NCBI RefSeq assembly: GCF_019396325.1
Contig: NZ_JAHKRO010000003.1
Coordinates: forward strand, 167,990-231,989
DNA length: 64,000 nucleotides
Direction: 5' to 3'
Source: Nonomuraea ceibae
GTDB taxonomy: Bacteria; Actinomycetota; Actinomycetes; Streptosporangiales; Streptosporangiaceae
Of the stretch, positions 17,397-25,443 are shown in pieces. The translations under genes and the position numbers were made by a program. Within the stretch, counting starts at the first letter, position 1; every line of letters begins with the position of its first letter. The notes under the pieces were generated by a model. It saw only the letters and a program-made list of their open reading frames with translations, did not search any database and was not told the origin of the DNA.

Positions 17397-19757
17397 ATGA
17401 CCGAGGCGTGGGCGGCAGTACGGTCGGCGATCGACGCCGAGGACGCGGCCGCCGTGGCGGCCCTCGTGGCCGGGCTGGGGCGCGACGGGCGGCACGAGGT
17501 GGCGCGTGAGCTGCCCGGCCGCCTGCCGGTGGTCGTGGTCCGGCCGTGGCGGTGGCTCGTGGCCATGCGGGTGGCCGGGTGCGGCGCCATCGGCGGCGCC
17601 GCCGCCGTCGCCTCCTGGCTGTGCCGTCGCGAGCTGCGCGTTTGGGGCGGGGAGGAGATCGCGCCGTTCCTGCTGGCGATCTCGTCCCGGCCGCCGGAGT
17701 GGCGTGCCGACCTGGCCTTACGCCTGGCGCGCCGCGTCCGCGAACCCGGCGCGAACGCTGAGCTGGCGCTGGGCCTGCTGCGCGCCACCGGGGCGGAGCC
17801 GCCCGCGCACGACCCGCTCGTCCACGCCTGGTTCGCATCGGTCCTGGACGCCCCGGCCGGCCGGATGGCCGCAGCGCTGCGGGCCGATCCGCTGCTCGAC
17901 GCCATGCTGCCGCGCCTGTTCGAGGCAGGGGGCGTGCTGCCCGCCCGTCCCGGCGCTCCGGAGGCGCTGGTCTCGCTCACGCTGGACGGCCGGGTGCCGC
18001 GGGCGACGCTGCTGGACGGCTGCCTGAGCCGGTTCCTGCGCCGGGGGAGCGCCGCCGAGCTGCGGTTCTTCGCCGGTCTGCACGAGCTGCTCGCGCCCGC
18101 TGCCGACGAGGTGGCCGCGCGGCGCCGCGCCTACCTGGCGCTGCTGCCGTCGGCGCCGGGCCCGGTGGCGGACCTGGCGCTGCGGCACCTGCGCCGCCTC
18201 GGCGCCCTGCCGCCCGGCGAAGCGCGCGAGGCGGTCGACGCCCTTCTCCATCGGGCGGAAGGCCGCCTGATCTCGGCCGGGCTGGGCCGGCTCGACCGCC
18301 TGGCCGCCCAGGACGCCGACGTGCTGGACGCGTTCGCCACCGGGCTGAGCGTGGCGCTCGGGGCCGGGGCGGGCGAGACGCGTCACCGGGCCGCCCGGCT
18401 GGTGGTCCGGCATGCCGCCCGCTTCACCCCGGCGGGGGCGGAGCCGGTCCTGGAGGCCGCCCGGCTGATGCCCGGCGACGAGGGCGCGGAGGCCGTCGCC
18501 GCCCTCACCGGGACGCCCCTGCCCCAGGCCGGGCCGCCAGAGTCGGAGCCGCCAGAGTCGGAGCCGCCAGAGTCGGAGCCGTTCGTGCCGCTGCCGTTGC
18601 GGGGCGCGCCCGCGCCGGAGCGCTGGGCGCCGCCGACGCTCGCGGCCGGGTGGCTGGGGCGGGCCAGGCTGGCGGAGCTCGACTGGCGGGGCGCCGAACG
18701 CTGGCTCGACGCGTTCGTACGGCTCGCCGCCACGGACCGCGCCGGCCTGAAGGGTGCGCTGGCCATGCCCGGCCTCGCGCGGGAGCCGGGGGTCCCGCCG
18801 CCGGACGGGGCGCTGCCGGAGGCCCGGTTCGCCGAGGTCCACCGGGCGCTGGCCGCCGACGCCCTGCCGCCGTACCTGCTGGCCACCCCGACGCACGCCG
18901 ACGGGCGGCTGGATCCGGGTGAGCTCGTGTCCCGGCTGGAGGGGTACGAGCGCGGCGGCGTCGAGGCGTTGCCCGTGGACCTGCGGCAGGCCCTTCTCCG
19001 GCTGCCCCGCGAGGCGCCGGGGGACGTGGCCGAGCGGGCCGCCCGGCTGGAGGGGCCCGCGGGGCGTGCGGTCGCCGGCCGGCTGGCGGGGACGGATCGG
19101 CCCGCCGAGCCGTGCGTCACCGTGCGCTGGGAGGGCCACGCCACGGGGCCCCGCGTGTCGGTCACGGGGCTGCCGTTCGAGCCGGCGGGGCAGGGGTGTG
19201 ACGCGCTGCTGGGCGTCATGCCCGCGCACCGGGAGGCGGTGGCCGGGCGGCTCGTCGGCGACCTCGCCGCGATGCCGTCACCGGACGACCTGCGGGCGCT
19301 GGCGGCGGCCGACGGCCCGGCGGGTGACGCGGTGGCGCTGATCCTGGCGCATCACCTGTGCGCCGGGGCGAGGGGCGGGGCGGTGGCGCCGATGCTGTGG
19401 CTGGCGGCGTCGGGGGACCTGCCGGGCGAGGCGGTGGGCAGGCAGCTCGCGGCGCTGTTCCGGCACGGCGCCGGCCACTCGCCGTCCGGGGCGATGGCGG
19501 CGCTGCGGAGCGCGGCCAGGCAGGGGGCGCACCTCATGGTGTGGGAGGCGGTGGCGGCGCTGCTCGGCGCCGCGCTGCCGGGGCCGGGGGAGCGGGCCAC
19601 CGGCACGCACACCCGCCTGGTGGCGTTCGCCGCCGAGGCGGCCGGCTGGGCGGATGCCCGGGGCGCGATACCGGCCGTGGCGCGGCTGGCGGCCGGGCAG
19701 CGCGTCACGGGGCTGGTTCGCGAGTGCCGCCGCCTCCACGCCCTGCTCACCGCCTGA
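17397..19757 (+). CDS. DUF6493-like large protein of unknown function
   Basis: Protein of 786 residues, rich in Ala, Leu, Arg and Gly, that appears to be an all-helical repeat protein. The early stretch RVAGCGAIGGAAAVASWLCRRELRVW resembles the N-terminal part of actinobacterial DUF6493 proteins; this is from memory and is the main basis for the call. I chose the ATG at 17397 because it begins just after the GH15 stop. In the middle is a PPESE triplicate (see 18534), followed by a second helical half. No catalytic motif is visible. Related proteins elsewhere often accompany SWIM zinc-finger proteins, but none is here. A strong hairpin terminator lies downstream at 19960. Confidence 0.6.
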   Translation: MTEAWAAVRSAIDAEDAAAVAALVAGLGRDGRHEVARELPGRLPVVVVRPWRWLVAMRVAGCGAIGGAAAVASWLCRRELRVWGGEEIAPFLLAISSRPPEWRADLALRLARRVREPGANAELALGLLRATGAEPPAHDPLVHAWFASVLDAPAGRMAAALRADPLLDAMLPRLFEAGGVLPARPGAPEALVSLTLDGRVPRATLLDGCLSRFLRRGSAAELRFFAGLHELLAPAADEVAARRRAYLALLPSAPGPVADLALRHLRRLGALPPGEAREAVDALLHRAEGRLISAGLGRLDRLAAQDADVLDAFATGLSVALGAGAGETRHRAARLVVRHAARFTPAGAEPVLEAARLMPGDEGAEAVAALTGTPLPQAGPPESEPPESEPPESEPFVPLPLRGAPAPERWAPPTLAAGWLGRARLAELDWRGAERWLDAFVRLAATDRAGLKGALAMPGLAREPGVPPPDGALPEARFAEVHRALAADALPPYLLATPTHADGRLDPGELVSRLEGYERGGVEALPVDLRQALLRLPREAPGDVAERAARLEGPAGRAVAGRLAGTDRPAEPCVTVRWEGHATGPRVSVTGLPFEPAGQGCDALLGVMPAHREAVAGRLVGDLAAMPSPDDLRALAAADGPAGDAVALILAHHLCAGARGGAVAPMLWLAASGDLPGEAVGRQLAALFRHGAGHSPSGAMAALRSAARQGAHLMVWEAVAALLGAALPGPGERATGTHTRLVAFAAEAAGWADARGAIPAVARLAAGQRVTGLVRECRRLHALLTA
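18534..18578 (+). repeat. Three exact 15-bp tandem repeats (PPESE x3)
   Basis: The unit CCGCCAGAGTCGGAG occurs three times without a mismatch inside the DUF6493-like gene and encodes PPESE three times, making an acidic, proline-rich linker. Exact copies with a codon choice (CCA) rare in this DNA point to recent slippage, so length probably varies between strains. Confidence 0.9.
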
Positions 19758-19959
19758 GACGGCAAGGTCACCCCGAGGGTGCGTCGAAAAGTCTCCGGCT
19801 CCGGGGAATGGGTCAGGGGGGCCTGTGGTTATACACCACGTAGCCGGTGTGTCCAGTGTCCCCGGGCCTCACCTATTGCCTTCGCGGACTACCGTTCGGC
19901 TGGAGCCGCGTTGTGCCTTTCGCCGAGAGGCGACCTGCACATCGGTTTACACGTCGGGA
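19758..19959. other. Intergenic region with several hairpins, candidate structured RNA
   Basis: No open frame with coding character. On the plus strand it can fold into GTGGT-TATAC-ACCAC (about 19824-19838), CGGC-TGGA-GCCG (about 19908-19919) and TCGCC-GAGA-GGCGA with a GNRA loop (about 19919-19932), and it ends in the strong hairpin at 19960. It is less GC-biased than its surroundings. It may be a small RNA, the processed 3' end of the upstream gene, or a mobile-element remnant. I could not match it to a known RNA family. Confidence 0.3.
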
Positions 19960-19987
19960 CGCCCGCCTTCCTCCGGGAAGGCGGGCG
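19960..19987. terminator. Intrinsic terminator between convergent genes
   Basis: A perfect 12-bp stem, CGCCCGCCTTCC with GGAAGGCGGGCG, closed by the loop TCCG and followed by TTT on the plus strand. It lies between two convergent genes and could stop transcription from both sides. Confidence 0.85.
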
Positions 19988-19998
19988 TTTCGGCGTTC

Positions 19999-21183
19999 TC
20001 AGGTGGAGTTGACGTACTTGCGGGGCCGCAGCGCGTGGGCGCGCAGGGCGGCCAGGGCGGCGAACTGGCCGGTGCGCGTCAGACGGACGGCCAGGTCGTC
20101 GCCGAAGGCCAGGTCGAGGGCGGTGAGCTGGCCGACGAGGGCGTTGATCGGGGCGGACACGTCGTCCAGGCCCGTCGCCGGGTGCCAGCCCTCGCCGCCG
20201 ACGACCTCGGCGACCCGTTCGCGGAGCTGGGCGGGTGACATGAGGACGCCGTCGGCGAGCAGCATCAGCGCCGCCTCCCGCGCCGACACCTCGAACTCGT
20301 GCTCGCCCCGGGCCAGCAGCAGCCGGGTGACGGCCTCCCACATGGCGTCGGGGGAGGCGAGCAGGGCGCGGCCGTGGTCGGTGATGGCCAGGCGGGAGCC
20401 GTCGCGGCTGAGCGCGCCCAGGTCGCGTTCGGCGAGCTCGCGCAGGCGCAGCGCCTCGGGCGAGGGCGCGAGCCGGAGCGGCAGGTTTATGTCGGAGGCG
20501 GCCAGCGACAGCAGCTTGTGCAGGGCGGGCAGCGGCTGCGGGGTCACGGGCGCGTACAGGCGGACCTCGAAGGGCTGGGCGAGCTCGCGCCGGGCGGGGC
20601 CACGGCCGAGGACCCAGCGGTTGAGGCGTTCGCCGTGGACGCGGTGCAGCCAGCTGTCGCCGCCGAGGTCGGCGCGCGGTTCGGTGAGCCAGCGGCGGGT
20701 CAGGGCGACGCGGTCGACGCTCTCGCCGGCGACGATGGCGAGCTCCAGGGCGGCCGAGCAGGCGACGTGGGCGCCGAGCTCCTCCGGCCCCATGATCATG
20801 CTCCAGCGCAGTTCGGGCACGTCGGGCGGCAGGACGCCTGTGGCTTCGAGCGCCTCCTGGTAGGCGGCGGTGCCGGCTTCCTCACCCTCGCGGGCGTAGG
20901 CGCGCAGGATCTGCGCGGTGGTCGGCGAGACGCACAGCGCTGCGTAGCGTTCGAGCCCGCCGAGTTGCAGCAGCCTGCCCAGCGAGGAGGCCAGGCGCTC
21001 GTGGTCGCCGCCCACCTTGAGCGGCAGCGTGTACCAGAGGAATTCGCACACGTCGAGCTGGGTCACCGTTTCCAGCGGCTCGCCGCCGGTCAGCCATTCG
21101 ACGGCGGTCCTGGCGTCGTCGGCGAGGTCCGGCTGGGACCGCTCCAACTCGGCGAGAAGCGCGGTGACGTCTGGTGCACTCAT
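19999..21183 (-). CDS. Hypothetical actinobacterial protein
   Basis: Soluble protein of 394 residues that I do not recognise. It starts at the ATG at 21183 (MSAPDVTALLAELERSQPDL), with GAGG four bases upstream; the longer frame to 21252 lacks a ribosome site. The N-terminal 150 residues look helical (ERLASSLGRLLQLGGLERYAALCVS). The C-terminal half contains a possible winged-helix segment (LRLRELAERDLGALSRDGSRLAITDHGRALLA) that resembles regulators in outline. No signal peptide or membrane segment. It faces the terminator at 19960. Confidence 0.65.
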   Translation of the reverse strand: MSAPDVTALLAELERSQPDLADDARTAVEWLTGGEPLETVTQLDVCEFLWYTLPLKVGGDHERLASSLGRLLQLGGLERYAALCVSPTTAQILRAYAREGEEAGTAAYQEALEATGVLPPDVPELRWSMIMGPEELGAHVACSAALELAIVAGESVDRVALTRRWLTEPRADLGGDSWLHRVHGERLNRWVLGRGPARRELAQPFEVRLYAPVTPQPLPALHKLLSLAASDINLPLRLAPSPEALRLRELAERDLGALSRDGSRLAITDHGRALLASPDAMWEAVTRLLLARGEHEFEVSAREAALMLLADGVLMSPAQLRERVAEVVGGEGWHPATGLDDVSAPINALVGQLTALDLAFGDDLAVRLTRTGQFAALAALRAHALRPRKYVNST

Positions 21184-21296
21184 GCCTCGAAGTTTGCCGT
21201 ATGGACCCCAGGCCTGACGATGACCGAATCCGGTGCGTATTGGGTCTTGCACAGCGACTACCCTACGAAATCACTATGTAATGGACTGTGACCGGG

Positions 21297-22931
21297 TTAG
21301 ATCCATAGCTTGTCGAAGAGCATCCTCGCGTTCCAGTCGCTGTAGGGAATGACTTCGGCCGACAGTACAGGATGAAGCCACCAGAAGTTGATCAAAGCGA
21401 GCAGTGCGAAGGCTCCGACGAGAGCGGCGCCGGTGGTGCGTCGCATCGGGAGGCGGCCGTCGTCGGTGCGGACCGTGGGCCCTATCAGCCATCCGGCACA
21501 CAGGGTGATCGCCAGCACCATGAACGGCACCATCGGGATCGCGTAGAAAAGGAACATTGTTCGGTTCTCGGCGAAGGCGAAGTAGAACCAGGGCAGCCAC
21601 CCCATCGCGTAGGCGAGAAGCACGGCCCCGGCCCGCCAGTCGCGGTTGCCCACGTACCAGGCGATGAGCGTCACCAGGGCGGCCAGCGCGCCGAACCAGA
21701 TCACCGGCGTGCCCACCCCGAGCACCGCCTCCGAGCAGTCGGGGGCCCCGCACACCTGCTGCTTGCCCTCGTAGTGGAAGGCGACGGGCCGCAGCAGCAG
21801 CGGCCACGACCACGGCTCCGACATGTAGGGATGGGAGGTGGCCAGGTCGTTGTGGAAGCTGAAGACCTGCCACTGGTACTCCACCCAGGAGCGGGCCGAG
21901 TCGATGAGGAAGAAGAACGGGTTGCCCGACGAGGTGGCCTGGTCCCACTTGCGCCCGTAGCCGGTGGCGGTGGCGAACCAGCCCGTCCAGGTCGCCATGT
22001 ACGTGACGAACGGCACGAGGGCGAAGGCGACGACCCCGTTGGGCACGTCCTTGGCGAACGCTCCCTGGTAGGGGTGGCGCAGGCCGACGGCCCGGCGCGC
22101 CCCGAAGTCCCACAGCAGCGACAGGATCGCGAAGGCCACCGCGAACGCCAGCCCGGACCACTTGACCCCCATCGCCGCGCCCAGGCACACCCCGGCGGCG
22201 ATGCGCCAGGGCCGCCAGCCGAGCGAGGGGCCCTGCGGGGTCAGCGGCGAGCTCTCGTACCAGTCGACGAGCTTCTCCCTGGCCCGGTCGCGGTCGACCA
22301 CCAGGCAGGCGAAGGCGGCGAGCACCCAGAACATCAGGAAGATGTCGAGCAGGGCGGTGCGTGAGAGCACGAAGTGCAGCCCGTCCAGGGCCAGCAGCAG
22401 ACCGGCGAAGCAGCCCAGCAGCGTCGAGCGGGTCATCCGCCGCGCCACCCGCGCCAGGATCAGGATCGACAGCGTGCCGATGACCGCGGCGGCGAAGCGC
22501 CAGCCGAACGGGGTGAGCCCGAACAGCCACTCGCCCGCGCCGATCATCCACTTGCCGAGCGGCGGATGCACGACGTAGGAGGCGCACGGCCCCAGGTCGT
22601 CGGTGCACTTCTGCCAGATGTCGGTGTTGCCGGCCAGGATCGCCTTGTCGGCGTCCTTGATCGTGACGCGCTCGACCAGCCAGGTGATCAGCGAATAGCC
22701 GTCCTTGGCGTAATAGGTCTCGTCGAAGACGACGGCGTTCGGGTGTCCCAGCCCGGTGAAGCGCAGCACGCCGCCGAAGACGGTGACGAGCAGCGGTCCG
22801 ATCCAGCCCCACAGCGCCTTGCCGGGCATCGGGGGGATCATGCGCGCGCGCACGGACGAACCAGGGGGACTGCTCGCGCCAGGCTTCGGCTCGCCGCCGG
22901 AGGTCTGGTACGGGAAATCGGTCACCGCCAT
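21297..22931 (-). CDS. pmt: Protein O-mannosyltransferase (copy 1)
   Basis: Integral membrane GT-C enzyme that moves mannose from polyprenyl-phosphate-mannose to Ser/Thr of secreted proteins. The 544-residue protein has a cytoplasmic N-terminus, a first helix (WIGPLLVTVFGGVLRFTGL), the PMT signature VVFDETYYAKD with its essential Asp-Glu, HPPLGKWMIGAGEW, and about ten further helices. Length matches the family. The neighbouring rsmI in divergent orientation is a conserved actinobacterial arrangement. A second copy at 23824 lies on the other side of rsmI. A 202-bp stretch (22274-22475) is almost identical to the second copy, although the rest has diverged. Confidence 0.93.
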   Translation of the reverse strand: MAVTDFPYQTSGGEPKPGASSPPGSSVRARMIPPMPGKALWGWIGPLLVTVFGGVLRFTGLGHPNAVVFDETYYAKDGYSLITWLVERVTIKDADKAILAGNTDIWQKCTDDLGPCASYVVHPPLGKWMIGAGEWLFGLTPFGWRFAAAVIGTLSILILARVARRMTRSTLLGCFAGLLLALDGLHFVLSRTALLDIFLMFWVLAAFACLVVDRDRAREKLVDWYESSPLTPQGPSLGWRPWRIAAGVCLGAAMGVKWSGLAFAVAFAILSLLWDFGARRAVGLRHPYQGAFAKDVPNGVVAFALVPFVTYMATWTGWFATATGYGRKWDQATSSGNPFFFLIDSARSWVEYQWQVFSFHNDLATSHPYMSEPWSWPLLLRPVAFHYEGKQQVCGAPDCSEAVLGVGTPVIWFGALAALVTLIAWYVGNRDWRAGAVLLAYAMGWLPWFYFAFAENRTMFLFYAIPMVPFMVLAITLCAGWLIGPTVRTDDGRLPMRRTTGAALVGAFALLALINFWWLHPVLSAEVIPYSDWNARMLFDKLWI

Positions 22932-23009
22932 TCGGCCATCGTACGGTGCGGAAGCCGGTGCTTACCCAAGAAACACGGGGCAATCCGGGTGCCCTGTCAC
23001 AATGGTCGG

Positions 23010-23858
23010 GTGACACGACAGGGCAGGTTGGTGCTGGCAGGGGCCCCGATAGGTCAGGCGGGCGACGTCTCGCCGCGGCTGCGCGAGGTGCTGGAGAGCG
23101 CCGACGTGGTGGCCGCGGAGGACACCCGCAGGCTGCGCAGGCTGGCCGGTGAGCTGGGGGTGGAGATCGGCGGCCGGGTCGTGTCCTACTACGACGCCAA
23201 CGAGGCGGGCCGCGCGCAGGAGCTCGTCGAGACGCTCAAGGACGGCCGCACCGTCGTGGTGATCACCGACGCGGGCATGCCGGGCGTCTCCGATCCCGGC
23301 TACCGGCTGACCAGGCTGGCGGTCGACGCGGGCGTCACGGTGACCGCGCTGCCGGGGCCGAGCGCCGTCACGACGGCGCTGGCCGTCTCGGGGCTGCCGA
23401 GTGACCGGTTCTGCTTCGAGGGCTTCCCGCCGCGCAAGGCCGGCGACCGGGCCCGCCGCCTGGCCGCGCTGGCGCGCGAGGAGCGCACGATGGTGTTCTT
23501 CGAGGCGCCGCACCGGCTGGACGACTCGCTGGCGGCGATGGCCGCCGCGTTCGGCGACGACCGGCAGGCGGCGGTCTGCCGCGAGCTGACGAAGACCTAC
23601 GAGGAGGTCCGCCGCGGCGGCCTGGGCGAGCTGGCGGCCTGGGCGGCGGACGGCGTGAAGGGCGAGATCACGGTCGTGGTCGCCGGGTTCACGCCCGACG
23701 ACGGGCCGCCGGACATCGACGCGCTCGTGGCCGAGGTGGACCGCCGGGTGGCCGCCGGGGAGCCGGCCAAGACCGCCGTCGCGGACGTGGCCAAGGGCGC
23801 GGGCGTGCCCAAACGCGAGCTTTATGACGCGGTTCACAGAAGATCCACGACGCCATAG
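23010..23858 (+). CDS. rsmI: 16S rRNA (cytidine1402-2'-O)-methyltransferase RsmI
   Basis: Methylates the ribose of C1402 in 16S rRNA using SAM. The 282-residue protein has the tetrapyrrole-methylase fold: LVLAGAPIGQAGDVSPRLREVLESADVVAAEDTRRLRRL at the N-terminus, then ITDAGMPGVSDPGYRL and ALPGPSAVTTALAVSGLPSDRFCFEGF, all hallmark RsmI segments. I chose the GTG at 23010, which places the first strand at residue 6 as in homologues. The usual start LVGTPIGN is LAGAPIGQ here. Its last 35 bases overlap the longest possible start of the second mannosyltransferase gene. Confidence 0.95.
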   Translation: MTRQGRLVLAGAPIGQAGDVSPRLREVLESADVVAAEDTRRLRRLAGELGVEIGGRVVSYYDANEAGRAQELVETLKDGRTVVVITDAGMPGVSDPGYRLTRLAVDAGVTVTALPGPSAVTTALAVSGLPSDRFCFEGFPPRKAGDRARRLAALAREERTMVFFEAPHRLDDSLAAMAAAFGDDRQAAVCRELTKTYEEVRRGGLGELAAWAADGVKGEITVVVAGFTPDDGPPDIDALVAEVDRRVAAGEPAKTAVADVAKGAGVPKRELYDAVHRRSTTP

Positions 23859-25443
23859 TGTGCGGATCGTGAAGAACTGGGGGGTTTCGCGGCAGCGCCT
23901 GGTCCCGCCGATGCAGGAGGGCCCGCTGTGGGGCTGGCTGGGCCCGGTCCTCGTGGCGGTCTTCGGCGGGATCCTCCGCTTCTTCCGGCTCGGCGAGCCG
24001 CACGCGGTCGTCTTCGACGAGACGTACTACATCAAGGACGCGTACGCGCTGCTCAAGTACGGGGCGGAGCGCGCGATGCTGGGCACAGCCAAGGACCCCG
24101 TCGCCGACGAGCGGCTGATCACCGGCAACCTGGACATCTTCAAGCAGTGCGCCGACGCCCACGAGTGCGCCCTCTACGTGGCCCACCCGCCGCTCGGCAA
24201 GTGGATGATCGCGGTGGGCGAATGGCTGTTCGGCATGACGCCGTTCGGCTGGCGGTTCGCGGCGGCGCTGGTGGGGACGCTGTCGATCCTGATCCTGGCG
24301 CGGGTGGCGCGGCGGATGACCCGCTCGACGCTGCTGGGCTGCTTCGCCGGTCTGCTGCTCGCCTTGGACGGGCTGCACTTCGTGCTCTCGCGTACCGCGC
24401 TGCTCGACATCTTCCTGATGTTCTGGGTGCTCGCCGCCTTCGCCTGCCTGGTGGTCGACCGCGACCGGGCCAGGGAGAGGCTCGTCGGCTGGTACGAGGG
24501 CGGTCCGGGGCCGTCGCTCGGCTGGCGGCCCTGGCGCGTCGCCGCCGGGGTGTGCCTGGGCGCGGCGTGCGCGGTGAAGTGGTCGGGGATCTTCTTCCTG
24601 ATCGCCTTCGCCGTCATGTCCCTCCTGTGGGACCTGGGCGCCCGCCGCGCCGTCGGCATGCGGCAGCCGTACCGGGAGACCCTCGCGCTCGACGGGCCCC
24701 GCTGGCTGGCCGCGCTCGCCGCCGTGCCCGCGATCACGTACGTGCTGTCGTGGACGACCTGGTTCGTCACCGACAACGGCTGGGGGCGCAACTGGGAGCA
24801 GGCCACGTCGTCCGGGCCGCTGTTCTTCGTCGTCGACTCGGCCCGGTCGTGGCTGGAGTACCAGTTCCAGGTGCTCGGCTACCACACCGGGCTGACCGAC
24901 TATCACCCGTACATGTCCGAGCCGTGGACGTGGCCGCTGCTGTTCAGGCCGGTGTCGTTCCACTACCCGGCCGGCATCCCGCCGTCCGCGTGCGGCTCCG
25001 ACGCCTGCTCGCAGGCCGTGCTCGGCGTCGGCACCCCCGCCCTCTGGTACGGCTCCGCGCTGGCGCTGCTCGGCCTCGTCGCCTGGTACGTCTCCAGCCG
25101 CGACTGGCGGGCCGGGGCCGTGCTGCTGGCCTACGCGGCGGGCTGGCTGCCCTGGTTCTACTACGCGCTGGCGCAGAACCGGACGATGTACCTGTTCTAC
25201 ATGATCCCGCTGGTGCCGTTCATGGTCCTGGCGGTCACCCTCGTCGCCGGGCTCGCGCTCGGCAGGGCGGACGCCGCCCCGGCGCGGCGGGCGGCCGGGG
25301 CCGCGGCCGTGGGGGCGTTCGCGCTCATCGTCCTGATCAACTTCGGCTGGCTCTATCCGGTGCTGTCGGCCGAGACGATCACGCAGGCGGAGTGGTGGTC
25401 GCGGATGCTCGTCGACTCCTGGGTGAAGACGGCGCCCAAGTGA
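23824..25443 (+). CDS. Protein O-mannosyltransferase (copy 2)
   Basis: Second PMT-family GT-C enzyme, 539 residues from the ATG at 23824. In-frame GTG codons at 23860 and 23869 are alternative starts that would avoid the overlap with rsmI. It shows AVVFDETYYIKDAYALLKYG, HPPLGKWMIAVGEW and the same helix pattern as copy 1, including the near-identical stretch at 24277-24478. Extra residues (YGAERAMLGTAKDPVADERLI) near the first loop differ from copy 1, so acceptor or donor preference may differ. The 3' end overlaps the convergent GT-C gene by 65 bp. Confidence 0.92.
   Translation: MTRFTEDPRRHSVRIVKNWGVSRQRLVPPMQEGPLWGWLGPVLVAVFGGILRFFRLGEPHAVVFDETYYIKDAYALLKYGAERAMLGTAKDPVADERLITGNLDIFKQCADAHECALYVAHPPLGKWMIAVGEWLFGMTPFGWRFAAALVGTLSILILARVARRMTRSTLLGCFAGLLLALDGLHFVLSRTALLDIFLMFWVLAAFACLVVDRDRARERLVGWYEGGPGPSLGWRPWRVAAGVCLGAACAVKWSGIFFLIAFAVMSLLWDLGARRAVGMRQPYRETLALDGPRWLAALAAVPAITYVLSWTTWFVTDNGWGRNWEQATSSGPLFFVVDSARSWLEYQFQVLGYHTGLTDYHPYMSEPWTWPLLFRPVSFHYPAGIPPSACGSDACSQAVLGVGTPALWYGSALALLGLVAWYVSSRDWRAGAVLLAYAAGWLPWFYYALAQNRTMYLFYMIPLVPFMVLAVTLVAGLALGRADAAPARRAAGAAAVGAFALIVLINFGWLYPVLSAETITQAEWWSRMLVDSWVKTAPK

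Noticed and set aside
19758..19987. Identification of the hairpin region as 4.5S RNA, tmRNA or 6C RNA
   Set aside because: The conserved SRP loop, the tmRNA tag region and the six-C loops of 6C RNA are not visible, so no known family is assigned.
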